Assembly: GCA_963739235.1 (NCBI GenBank)
Contig: CAVTZY010000042.1
Location: forward strand, 310,001 to 374,000
Direction of reading: 5' to 3'
Origin: JAFNAG01 sp963739235
GTDB taxonomy: Bacteria > Acidobacteriota > UBA6911
Length of the DNA: 64,000 nt
The notes under the pieces were generated by a model. The model was given only the letters and a program-made list of their open reading frames with translations, was not told the DNA's origin and made no database searches. The position numbers and the translations under genes are program-made. This document shows positions 10,726-17,513 of this stretch, piece by piece (within the stretch, counting starts at the first letter, position 1; each line of letters starts with the position of its first letter).

Positions 10726-11325
10726 TTGCCTGAAGATCAGGCGGTTTACATTTCATCGTCCTCAGAGGGAGCACTGCGCCAAGGCGAGATCCTCACCAAT
10801 CTTTCACAGACACGCCTCGCCATCGAGAGTATAGAACAGGCGGAACCGATCATTAATTCCGTCCAGCATCCCTTTGCAATAATCCTCACACAAGACTGCG
10901 ATCTAGACTGGGATTACAGGGCCAGGGACGGCTCAGTCGCAAGAGAGAAGCTCATTCCAAATGTGCTGCTTTGCGAGATGACCACTGCGGAGAACCTGAA
11001 GGGCCGCACCGATATTAATGAGAACCTTTGGAGAAGGATCAAGATAAACAAAGATGAACGGTATCAATTCCTACAGAAGATCGAACCAGCACAGGACGCC
11101 CTCGGGCAAGGTCTTCCCGAGCTAGGTATCGATTTTAAGCGATATTTTACAATCTCTGCAGATGAGCTTTATAAAAGGCTGCTGATCGGTGAAACCAAAC
11201 GACGCTGCCGTTTGGCTAGCCCTTATTTGGAGCATTTGAGTACGCGCTTCTGTTATTTCCAATTTCGCGTGGCTCTTCCCTCTGAACATTTCAGCGAACC
11301 CGCCTACACTCCGCCCAAAAGATGA
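10726..11325 (+). CDS. Hypothetical protein with FAIILTQDCDLDWD motif, third gene of the attL cassette
   Basis: About 199 aa from TTG 10726, which has AGAGGAG at 10712-10718 and follows the upstream stop by 4 bp. The open frame extends further upstream, but a longer start would overlap the previous gene extensively. A conspicuous block, FAIILTQDCDLDWD, about 50 residues in suggests a conserved core with Asp/Cys residues, but I cannot name the family. No signal or membrane segment. The last 22 bp overlap the 3' end of the convergent integrase gene. Confidence 0.6.
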   Translation: MPEDQAVYISSSSEGALRQGEILTNLSQTRLAIESIEQAEPIINSVQHPFAIILTQDCDLDWDYRARDGSVAREKLIPNVLLCEMTTAENLKGRTDINENLWRRIKINKDERYQFLQKIEPAQDALGQGLPELGIDFKRYFTISADELYKRLLIGETKRRCRLASPYLEHLSTRFCYFQFRVALPSEHFSEPAYTPPKR

Positions 11326-12407
11326 CCAACTTGAGAGCCAACTGAGCCAGTAGCGGCATCCAGCCGCCGCGCCGCCTCGTCCAGATCGCTCCTGGAAACA
11401 ATAGCGTATCGCCGGTAGACGCTCTCGGTTTTGTGGCCTGTCAACTTCATCCCAACCGAGCGGGATACGCCCGCCTGTTCCAGCCGACGAACGGTGGACC
11501 TGCGGAAATCGTGGACATGGCGACCAGGTAAGCCCGCCTTTCTGCAAGCCGAGCGCCATGCTTTATCGTAGCCCTTGATCTGAGCACCGTTCCGATGGAA
11601 GACCCAGGGACACACGATGCCTTTCTCGCGTTGAAGCTGGTCTCTTGCGGCCTTCTGGGCAAGCAACAATTCCCGCAGCTCCTGGGTGAAAGGGAAGACC
11701 CTCCCCTCATTGTTCTTGGTGGTTCCAGGATCGAGGATGACAGTGCCGCTGCGAAAATCAATCTGCCGCCACTGTAGGGTCAGCCCCTCGTTTTTGCGGC
11801 ATCCAGTAATGTAGAAGAAGGTCATCAGCGGTCGCAGCGGGGCACGAAGATGGCGCAGGACAGCCTCGAACTGGTCACGTTCGAAGAAACCTGTCCGCAC
11901 ATTGTTTTCCTTCAGGGCAGGGATATAAGGCTTGGTCAGGATTTTTCCCGCCCTGGCCCCAAGGGAGAATGCCCTCTTCACGATGGCCAATTCCCGGTTG
12001 ATCTCACCATTGGATGCTTGCGCCTCTTGACGAGCCAGGATGAACCGCTCAACATCGCCAGTCGAGATCGAAGCCGCACGGCGACCACTGAAAAACGGGA
12101 GGATGTGTTTGCGTATGCGGCGCTCAACGTGGCCTACGGACTTTTTCCGGTTTATCCGGTAGTTGGTTACAACATCCGCGATCAGCTCATCGATCTTGAC
12201 CTGCCCGATCTTGGCGCTGACTGCAATCCCTCGCGCTGCGTCACCTTCCCGCGATTGGAGCAGCCGTTTGGCCGCAGCATGATCGGTTAGGTGCGTGTTC
12301 TCGCGTTCCGCTTTTCCGTTCCGGTAGTACTTGATCCAGTAGATTCTTGATTGGCGAACCTGCCTGGATTTCCTGGATCGATATGTCGGCTTATAGATCA
12401 TTCCCAC
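11304..12407 (-). CDS. int: Tyrosine integrase of island A
   Basis: Site-specific recombinase that would insert and, with a directionality factor, excise the island at tRNA-Leu. 367 aa. A SAM-like core-binding domain covers about residues 65-165 and the catalytic domain about 175-345. Catalytic residues are R204 (TGCRKNE), H299 and R302 (HDFRRS), H325 (TGHKTES) and nucleophile Y334 (YRRY). The start is GTG 12407 or ATG 12401, and GGAGGTGA precedes both. The Shine-Dalgarno lies in a hairpin (see 12407-12440). It is oriented towards the tRNA, and the C-terminus looks intact. Confidence 0.95.
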   Translation of the reverse strand: MGMIYKPTYRSRKSRQVRQSRIYWIKYYRNGKAERENTHLTDHAAAKRLLQSREGDAARGIAVSAKIGQVKIDELIADVVTNYRINRKKSVGHVERRIRKHILPFFSGRRAASISTGDVERFILARQEAQASNGEINRELAIVKRAFSLGARAGKILTKPYIPALKENNVRTGFFERDQFEAVLRHLRAPLRPLMTFFYITGCRKNEGLTLQWRQIDFRSGTVILDPGTTKNNEGRVFPFTQELRELLLAQKAARDQLQREKGIVCPWVFHRNGAQIKGYDKAWRSACRKAGLPGRHVHDFRRSTVRRLEQAGVSRSVGMKLTGHKTESVYRRYAIVSRSDLDEAARRLDAATGSVGSQVGHLLGGV

Positions 12408-12440
12408 GGTTCACCTCCGCCCTTCCGGTGCGGTGAACCG
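12407..12440 (-). promoter_or_regulatory. Hairpin masking the integrase ribosome binding site
   Basis: In the int mRNA, CGGTTCACC (from 12440 to 12432) can pair perfectly with GGTGAACCG (12415 to 12407). The 3' arm overlaps the Shine-Dalgarno GGAGGTGA and abuts the GTG start. A 9-bp stem here should lower translation unless opened. Confidence 0.6.
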
Positions 12441-12517
12441 CAGCAAATTGTCGCTGGATAGAAAGATGTAAGGTAAAATCTGGTCAACCATCACGTCCTC
12501 TCGCAAAGGATGTGGGG

Positions 12518-12556
12518 CCAGGGTCTGTCGGTTGTTAGCGCAACCGGCAGGCCCGC
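12518..12556 (-). terminator. Strong hairpin downstream of the RHH gene
   Basis: GGTCTGTCGGTTG faces CAACCGGCAGGCC with a short loop. It lies just past the small RHH gene and before int on the same strand. There is no T tract, so intrinsic termination is uncertain; mRNA 3'-end protection or an integrase-region site is also possible. Confidence 0.4.
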
Positions 12557-12570
12557 TTCCCAAGTTGTTA

Positions 12571-12753
12571 TTACTTCGAGTAGTGCTTGATTATGTAAGC
12601 AACTCCCTCCCGTACGTACCGAGAAATCGGTAGCGTCTGCCTTGCGGATATCTCTTCTAGCGCCTGAAACTCCTCTTCTGTGAGCCGAACAGCTACAAGA
12701 TGACTCTTCCGCTCGGAGTCCGGTATCAGTTTTTGTCCGCGTCTGGGAGTCAT
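12571..12753 (-). CDS. Small ribbon-helix-helix-like DNA-binding protein
   Basis: 60 aa with the pattern HLVAVRLTEEEFQALEEIS followed by a second helix (ISRYVREGVAYIIKHY), as in ribbon-helix-helix repressors of the Arc/CopG type. It lies between the excisionase-like gene and int, where small regulators of excision or copy number are common. No Shine-Dalgarno precedes the ATG at 12753. Instead a consensus promoter places the transcript start at or next to the ATG (see 12760-12788), suggesting a leaderless mRNA. Its target is unknown. Confidence 0.7.
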   Translation of the reverse strand: MTPRRGQKLIPDSERKSHLVAVRLTEEEFQALEEISARQTLPISRYVREGVAYIIKHYSK

Positions 12754-12759
12754 GTACTA

Positions 12760-12788
12760 TGTATAGCATAATGAATACACTTTGTCAA
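12760..12788 (-). promoter_or_regulatory. Consensus promoter giving a probably leaderless mRNA
   Basis: On the minus strand TTGACA (12788-12783), a 17-bp spacer, then TATACA (12765-12760). The expected start point, about 7 bp on, falls on the ATG at 12753-12751 of the RHH gene. The -35 box overlaps the 3' end of the upstream HTH gene. Confidence 0.75.
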
Positions 12789-13189
12789 TTATTACAGGGC
12801 TGCTCTACGTGTAACTTGCATTTCTCGATCAGCCGGTCCAGGTCGGCGCGATCCAGATACTTGCGGCGTGCATCGGTATCCCCAGCACGGCGTACGACCG
12901 CTCCACCTTTCTTGCGACGCCTGGAGCACGGCAGAACAACATAGGGCACGATCCCGTCCGCGACGTAGTCGCGCATGGTCCAATAGGACACACCGATGTA
13001 CTCGGCGGCGTCATGCAAATTCATCAGGCGGGCCGAAGGCACGCGGGATTCCAGGTCCCGTGCGCCCTCCGTTCTACCTTTGAAATCAATAACTTCTGCC
13101 ATGACTTTGCCCGTACTTTGTCCGTTTTGGGGCTGTTTTTTGCCGTCTCGCATCAGATTCCGAGTCCCGCTCCCGTTGTTCCTCAGCAC
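12785..13189 (-). CDS. Excisionase-like helix-turn-helix protein
   Basis: Winged HTH of the MerR/excisionase type (HTH_17): LMNLHDAAEYIGVSYWTM then DYVADGIVPYVVLP and a C-terminal RKYLDRADLDRLIEK. In other elements such proteins bend DNA as recombination directionality factors. The start is uncertain. GTG 13189 overlaps the upstream stop and gives 134 aa; ATG 13102 gives about 105 aa, retains the whole domain and coincides with GACTTTGCCCGT-type repeats. Position next to int and on the same strand supports the excisionase role, which remains an inference. Confidence 0.7.
   Translation of the reverse strand: MLRNNGSGTRNLMRDGKKQPQNGQSTGKVMAEVIDFKGRTEGARDLESRVPSARLMNLHDAAEYIGVSYWTMRDYVADGIVPYVVLPCSRRRKKGGAVVRRAGDTDARRKYLDRADLDRLIEKCKLHVEQPCNN
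13102..13125 (+). repeat. Third copy of the GACTTTGCCCGT motif pair
   Basis: GACTTTGCCCGTACTTTGTCCGT overlaps the possible ATG 13102 of the excisionase-like gene. It resembles the pairs at the two island ends and could be a site through which Int or Xis controls this operon. Confidence 0.5.
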
Positions 13190-13464
13190 ACCTGGGCTTT
13201 GGCATATTTGATTCTGTACAAGATCATTCGAGCCGCTTTCGCATAGGTGCTTCCGCGTGGAAGCTCTATGGAATCGCAGTCTTCACCGGGCATTATGTCG
13301 GAGCAGTTCCACAATTGCCCGCACAGCCATTCCACTGATCTTTGGGTATCATCAACCTCGATGTTGGGATCGTCGGTGTACAATGACTCGACAAAAGCAT
13401 CACGCAAATGACCAGGTGCGTGGCCTCCCCTGTTCGGCTTGTATCTCATTTGTTCCTCTTTCAT
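13183..13464 (-). CDS. Hypothetical protein downstream of the hammerhead ribozyme
   Basis: From ATG 13464 it encodes 93 aa beginning MKEEQMRYKPNRGG. Contents include an acidic middle with DDPNIEVDDTQR, two cysteines (LCGQLWNC) and a basic C-terminus. No family is recognised. The start is chosen by AAGGAAG 9 bp upstream and because the ParB-like gene has the same leader and the same MKE beginning. Its stop overlaps the GTG start of the excisionase-like gene, so the two are probably coupled. The longer frame to 13584 would run through the ribozyme. Confidence 0.6.
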   Translation of the reverse strand: MKEEQMRYKPNRGGHAPGHLRDAFVESLYTDDPNIEVDDTQRSVEWLCGQLWNCSDIMPGEDCDSIELPRGSTYAKAARMILYRIKYAKAQVC

Positions 13465-13491
13465 GGTTTGTCTTCCTTCTTCAGGCTCCCC

Positions 13492-13544
13492 GGCCTCATC
13501 AGCGGGGGTCCTACCCCCGGACCCGGCAATGCCGGGTTTCGGCC
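13492..13544 (-). ncRNA. Hammerhead ribozyme, type II, consensus core
   Basis: Read on the minus strand: stem II strand GGCC (13544-13541), GAA (13540-13538), stem III ACCCGGC/GCCGGGU (13537-13531 with 13527-13521), cleavage-site C at 13520, stem I CGGGGGU/ACCCCCG (13519-13513 with 13509-13503), CUGAUGA (13502-13496), then GGCC closing stem II (13495-13492). Every core nucleotide of the hammerhead consensus is present and all three stems pair perfectly. Predicted cleavage is between 13520 and 13519. The first stem II base is the last base of the parB-like stop codon, so cleavage would cut the polycistronic mRNA between the two genes. Activity is predicted, not shown. Confidence 0.87.
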
Positions 13545-14494
13545 TAGTTGACCGCCTCTGGCACAACCTCCTCGGCGGCTTCATCCTGGGTTACATAGAT
13601 GTAGTGGATGTCGGCCCGGACCTGCTTTAGGCGCTCGTGCATCTCGGAAAGTGTCCGAACTGCATCTGGAGCGATCACGCTAAGTTTTTTGGATCTCGAC
13701 AAAAATCCAATGGCCTTCTTTGCCACGTCGATGCGCTCCAGCGTCATCGCAAAATCGTGGGTCGTTAACTTCATTGAGCGGCTGCGCCCCGGTGTTGATG
13801 CGTTAGAGGGTACTGTGACAACCTCCGGGATAGTTTCCAGATTCTCCTTGATATTACGCATCCTCCGATGCGCTTTAGCAACCTTGCCGGTTTGTGCCAT
13901 CTCCGCCACAAGCGGCCCGAACTTTTCTGGCTCGGCCTCAGCAGCTTCAACCACGGCAATTGCCTTCGCCAGTGTGGGCCTAGACATCCCCACGGCTGCG
14001 GCGACCTTATCGGAGGCACGACCCTTGGAAAAGTTTTCCGAGGGTTTGCCGGTTCGCATCCGCTTGCTAGCCGCTTCCCTCTCCAGGGGCTCCAGACGCA
14101 TTGCCAGCGCAACCGCTTCCGTAGGGCTAAGGGGTTTCCGCTCGACGTTCTCGTCCCGTTCGGCCTGTAAGAGGTCCACCGCTTCTTTCAGGGACGATGC
14201 CACCGTGTAGGGGATCTCGTCACGGCCCAGTATCTTGAAAGCTGCGATTCTCCTGGCTCCAGAGATTAGCCTTCCGTCCTCGGTTAGAACTACCGGATGC
14301 AGAAGCCCGACTCTCTCGATGCTGGCGACTAAGGAATTTAAATCGCCCAGGTCCTGCCTGGCGCGACAATCGATTTTGATTTTATCGATCTCCACGCTAC
14401 TCCTACTCAGGCCCCCGGCCTCAGTGGGAGCTTCCTTGACCTTCTTGGGGGCTGGTCGGGTTATATAATTTGATGTCGTTGGTACCTCTTTCAT
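13544..14494 (-). CDS. ParB-like nuclease-domain protein (ParB/RepB/Spo0J family)
   Basis: 316 aa from ATG 14494, with the shared leader and AAGGGAAG upstream. The N-terminal ParB/Srx domain (about 30-130) shows SSVEIDKIKIDCRARQDLG, HPVVLTEDGRLISGARRIAA and AERDENVERKPLSPTEA. A central HTH (DKVAAAVGMSRPTLAKAI) follows, then a helical C-terminus. Such proteins bind centromere-like sites for segregation or act as regulators on plasmids and integrative elements. No ParA gene is seen nearby. Candidate palindromic sites are scattered in the island (see 20831-20844). The longer frame to 14644 runs through the second hammerhead copy and is less likely. Confidence 0.85.
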   Translation of the reverse strand: MKEVPTTSNYITRPAPKKVKEAPTEAGGLSRSSVEIDKIKIDCRARQDLGDLNSLVASIERVGLLHPVVLTEDGRLISGARRIAAFKILGRDEIPYTVASSLKEAVDLLQAERDENVERKPLSPTEAVALAMRLEPLEREAASKRMRTGKPSENFSKGRASDKVAAAVGMSRPTLAKAIAVVEAAEAEPEKFGPLVAEMAQTGKVAKAHRRMRNIKENLETIPEVVTVPSNASTPGRSRSMKLTTHDFAMTLERIDVAKKAIGFLSRSKKLSVIAPDAVRTLSEMHERLKQVRADIHYIYVTQDEAAEEVVPEAVN

Positions 14495-14524
14495 GGTTTG
14501 TATCTTCCCTTCTTCGGGCTCACC

Positions 14525-14578
14525 GGCCTCATCGGCACCGGCCTTATCGGTGGACCCGGCTCGCGCCGGGTTTTGGCC
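14525..14578 (-). ncRNA. Hammerhead-like RNA, second copy with two core changes
   Basis: Same layout as the copy at 13492-13544: GGCC, AAAA, stem III ACCCGGC/GCCGGGU with GCGA loop, C at 14553, stem I CACCG/CGGUG, CCGAUGA, GGCC. Stem I differs in sequence from the other copy yet still pairs, which argues for conserved structure. Core G12 is A and U4 is C, so cleavage should be lost or very slow. It precedes the parB-like gene with the same distance and RBS as the first copy. Confidence 0.7.
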
Positions 14579-14724
14579 TGTTAATCCTGGCAACACCTTG
14601 CCGCCAGAAACTCGTTTACACTGCCCGGTAGCGTCCAGAGCCACGAGCCTGCCTGTTGCTGCTCGGCGCTATGCCCGCCAGCGGTTCTCTCCAATCTCAG
14701 CCCGGCGCTCGGTCGAGCCTGGCG

Positions 14725-17421
14725 CTATCGCGCCGGTGGATGACAAGTTACACATACCCACGGTCCTGTTTCGCCTCCCCGCCACCTGTCCCGCTCGCCA
14801 CACGATCTGCAAGCCGGGCCGGTGCTGAATTCCAGGTCACCCTCGATCCGCGGGCTACTGGGATCTGGAATCCAGTCGGCTTCAAAAACGGAATCTGCGG
14901 GGGCAGTCTCGGTCGAAGACGGACGATATGGACGCAATTCTCGCGGCAATTTGCTTATGGAGATCCATCGTTCCCGCCTCTGATCATTGTCCCGACCAAA
15001 TTCGACCTTCACTCCTTCTTTTTCCAGGTTTGGCTGGAGGCGTCGAAGCACATTCGAGAGCCAATTAGCACTCTTCGGCCATGACCTTTGTTTAGTGGTT
15101 TCGAGAGAAGCGGCAGCGCTGAGGACTTCGAGAAGATCCTTAGCAGAGCCTTTCCACTCGCCAGTCGTGCGCTCTGCAAATTTGAAGATTTCAGCGGCGA
15201 CCGGACTCGCCTCTAGCGCCAGTTGATTGGCATCTTCAATGTTGGCCTTGTACGCCCTGAGAAAGGTTCCCGGCTCCCATCCAAGTGCCGATTCCGCAGC
15301 GGTTACCCAGCGAACAAAATCTGCCATCCTGGGCATTTCGGCCAGTTCAACGGCGTCTTCGCCGCGAAAAGCACAGCACACGGCATCCAGCAATGCACCC
15401 AGGATTCCAGGTGCAGCATCCCGAAAGTCCTGCCAGAACCTCTTTTCATCCCGGCGTTTACCTTCGGGGATTTCAGGTAAGTAAATGATGATGGCTCGGT
15501 CGAGAAAATCTGCCCGCACTGCAATCTCCTCAATGCCATTCATGATTACGGGACGCTGGGCATTAAAGAGAACCTCATCCGAATCTGTGTACAATTCTCG
15601 GGTGCCGAATCCACCGCCGGTTGCCAGTCGGCACAGAATGTCGGATAGCCAAGGAGGCAGATGCGAGAGGTTGTCGTAGGCTAATATCCAACCGTTGGAC
15701 GCCGCGATCATGATGTCGCGTTCGTCTTTAGGAGCTGAGCGCAACGGCGCAGTATTGGGATCGACAATACTCTTCAGGATCTTTGCCGTCGTACTCTTTG
15801 CGGACCCCTGGCCCCCGTGAATTACCACAATCGGGTAGGGACCGTTAGGGCGGAAGCATTGCAGCATAGCCCCAATTACCAGTATGCGGTCCCTGCCTGC
15901 CTCGATGTTGGCAAACCGGAACAGCTCTTCAATGCTGCCGCCCCTGGTCGGATAGGGCAGGGCTAACATGCCGCGAGCACGCCGGAATTTCACTGGAGGA
16001 TCTTTTACTATCTGCCATCCGTTTGCAGATATCTCGATGACTTCCCAGCCCTCGTTCAGGAGATCCACGTAAAGCGAATAAGCTGTGCGGGCGATGCGAA
16101 TGTAAGTCTCTTCCTGCCGCCCCTCAAACTGCGCCCGCGCATCCAGTAGCGCTATCGCATCTTTCAGAGGTTGTGAGGCGGGGGGCCTGCCTTTTTTGAG
16201 GTAGAACTGATGGGACAGCCATTGCCTAAAAACTTTTGATCTTATTGCCCATGTTTCATGGTGGCCATTTACGGGGATTGTCGCATAGCCAACATCACCA
16301 TCTGCGGTGTGGAACAAGTCAGCCCCGAATGCTAGATCCACCAGAAATTTTGACTGGTTTTCTTTTGGGCTATCGTTAGGAGAAATTGCGTCCGTATCGT
16401 CCGATGCGTCCCTCCACCCCGGTTCCACCTGATCTCGAAGATCGTGCCATCCCTTACCGGCGCAACTATTGTGGTGACACCCTGCGGCAATCGCTCCGTT
16501 AGGGAATTGAATAATGTAAGCAGACCGGTTGGTATGGGACGGGTCCCAGAGGCAGGCTTGGAGGATGTACCGGCATCCTTCTTTCCATGATCCCGCCGAA
16601 GCCAGTGGAAGGTTGTGATCTGCTATCCATTGCTCAAGGTCGAATCTCCCGGAAGCCTGCGACCCGGCACTGTGATCATCAGAGGACCTCGGTACGAGTT
16701 TTGCCAGCGCGGATAACAGTTCTAGGCTGACCAATTCCTTCCTGGGCGGAATCCGAAGAAGCTGCGCTACGCGGTGGGGCCGTTCCGGTAAGTTGTCGCC
16801 TTTGCAGGCGAGCGTGCCATACACTTTCCAGATCCGAGCGGCGTTGCCGGTCGTTCGATCAACCTTGACCGCATCATCTGAGAAGAGCCAATCCAATGTC
16901 TCCAGACATTTGTTAACTACCTCTTTACTGCATTCGTCGTCGGGTAGATCGATGGCATAGAGCAAGTGTGCGCCGTTGCCTGAATCTCCGAAGACGGGGT
17001 CGGGCCACCCCTGCTCTTTCAAGAATGCGGAGATCTGTTCGGCCCGAGCGAGCGCAAGTCCGTGTTCTTCATCTGTCGACGAGATTCCAGCGGGTCGCAC
17101 CGGATCGAGGTCAATCGGTAACCAGGATCGACCCAGGATGTCAGAATCCGAAGTCGTGTGCTTAGCGTATTGGGTCAAGCGATTGGCTGATCGGGCAAGC
17201 AGATTTGAATCCACGGGATTTAGGGTAATGTAGATCCCAGGCGCTCTGCCACTCCACTCCTCTGCTGCCAATGCACATTTGTCGAGGTCGTCAAAGTAAC
17301 CGCTTACAGTCCCTTTCCCAGTATTCGGAATTCGCAATTCTCTGACGCCCTCAGCCCCAGTGAGAACTGCGAGTGATTCACGAATCATCGTGCCGTCTGT
17401 ATCCACTCTTGCCGCGACCAT
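14725..17421 (-). CDS. Primase-helicase type replication protein
   Basis: 898 aa. The N-terminal part (about 95-215) looks like an archaeo-eukaryotic-type primase core with WLPIDLDPVRP and GDSGNGAHLLYAIDLP. A Cys/His cluster GCHHNSCAGKGWHDLRD is near residue 320. A P-loop NTPase domain follows, with Walker A HGGQGSAKST near 535 and a NGWILAYDNLSHLP Walker B-like block, as in phage and plasmid helicase proteins. The C-terminus is a zinc ribbon (CRSCG and CVTC). It probably starts replication of the excised island. It is upstream of the ParB-like gene on the same strand, and a candidate origin lies 2.3 kb further upstream. Confidence 0.8.
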   Translation of the reverse strand: MVAARVDTDGTMIRESLAVLTGAEGVRELRIPNTGKGTVSGYFDDLDKCALAAEEWSGRAPGIYITLNPVDSNLLARSANRLTQYAKHTTSDSDILGRSWLPIDLDPVRPAGISSTDEEHGLALARAEQISAFLKEQGWPDPVFGDSGNGAHLLYAIDLPDDECSKEVVNKCLETLDWLFSDDAVKVDRTTGNAARIWKVYGTLACKGDNLPERPHRVAQLLRIPPRKELVSLELLSALAKLVPRSSDDHSAGSQASGRFDLEQWIADHNLPLASAGSWKEGCRYILQACLWDPSHTNRSAYIIQFPNGAIAAGCHHNSCAGKGWHDLRDQVEPGWRDASDDTDAISPNDSPKENQSKFLVDLAFGADLFHTADGDVGYATIPVNGHHETWAIRSKVFRQWLSHQFYLKKGRPPASQPLKDAIALLDARAQFEGRQEETYIRIARTAYSLYVDLLNEGWEVIEISANGWQIVKDPPVKFRRARGMLALPYPTRGGSIEELFRFANIEAGRDRILVIGAMLQCFRPNGPYPIVVIHGGQGSAKSTTAKILKSIVDPNTAPLRSAPKDERDIMIAASNGWILAYDNLSHLPPWLSDILCRLATGGGFGTRELYTDSDEVLFNAQRPVIMNGIEEIAVRADFLDRAIIIYLPEIPEGKRRDEKRFWQDFRDAAPGILGALLDAVCCAFRGEDAVELAEMPRMADFVRWVTAAESALGWEPGTFLRAYKANIEDANQLALEASPVAAEIFKFAERTTGEWKGSAKDLLEVLSAAASLETTKQRSWPKSANWLSNVLRRLQPNLEKEGVKVEFGRDNDQRRERWISISKLPRELRPYRPSSTETAPADSVFEADWIPDPSSPRIEGDLEFSTGPACRSCGERDRWRGGETGPWVCVTCHPPAR

Positions 17422-17513
17422 CTTCTGTCCTCCTCAGTTGCTTTCACTGAGATAGGCGTGAAGATGCCGTGAACATTGTTCCTTCTAATTGAACATGCAG
17501 GGGTGCGAGGGAA

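Noticed and set aside
13492..13500. Hammerhead drawn in the type III order, with stem II closed by GGC/GCC downstream of CUGAUGA
   Set aside because: That drawing leaves an extra base before GAAG and no stem III; the type II order with the upstream GGCC-GAAA fits without defects.
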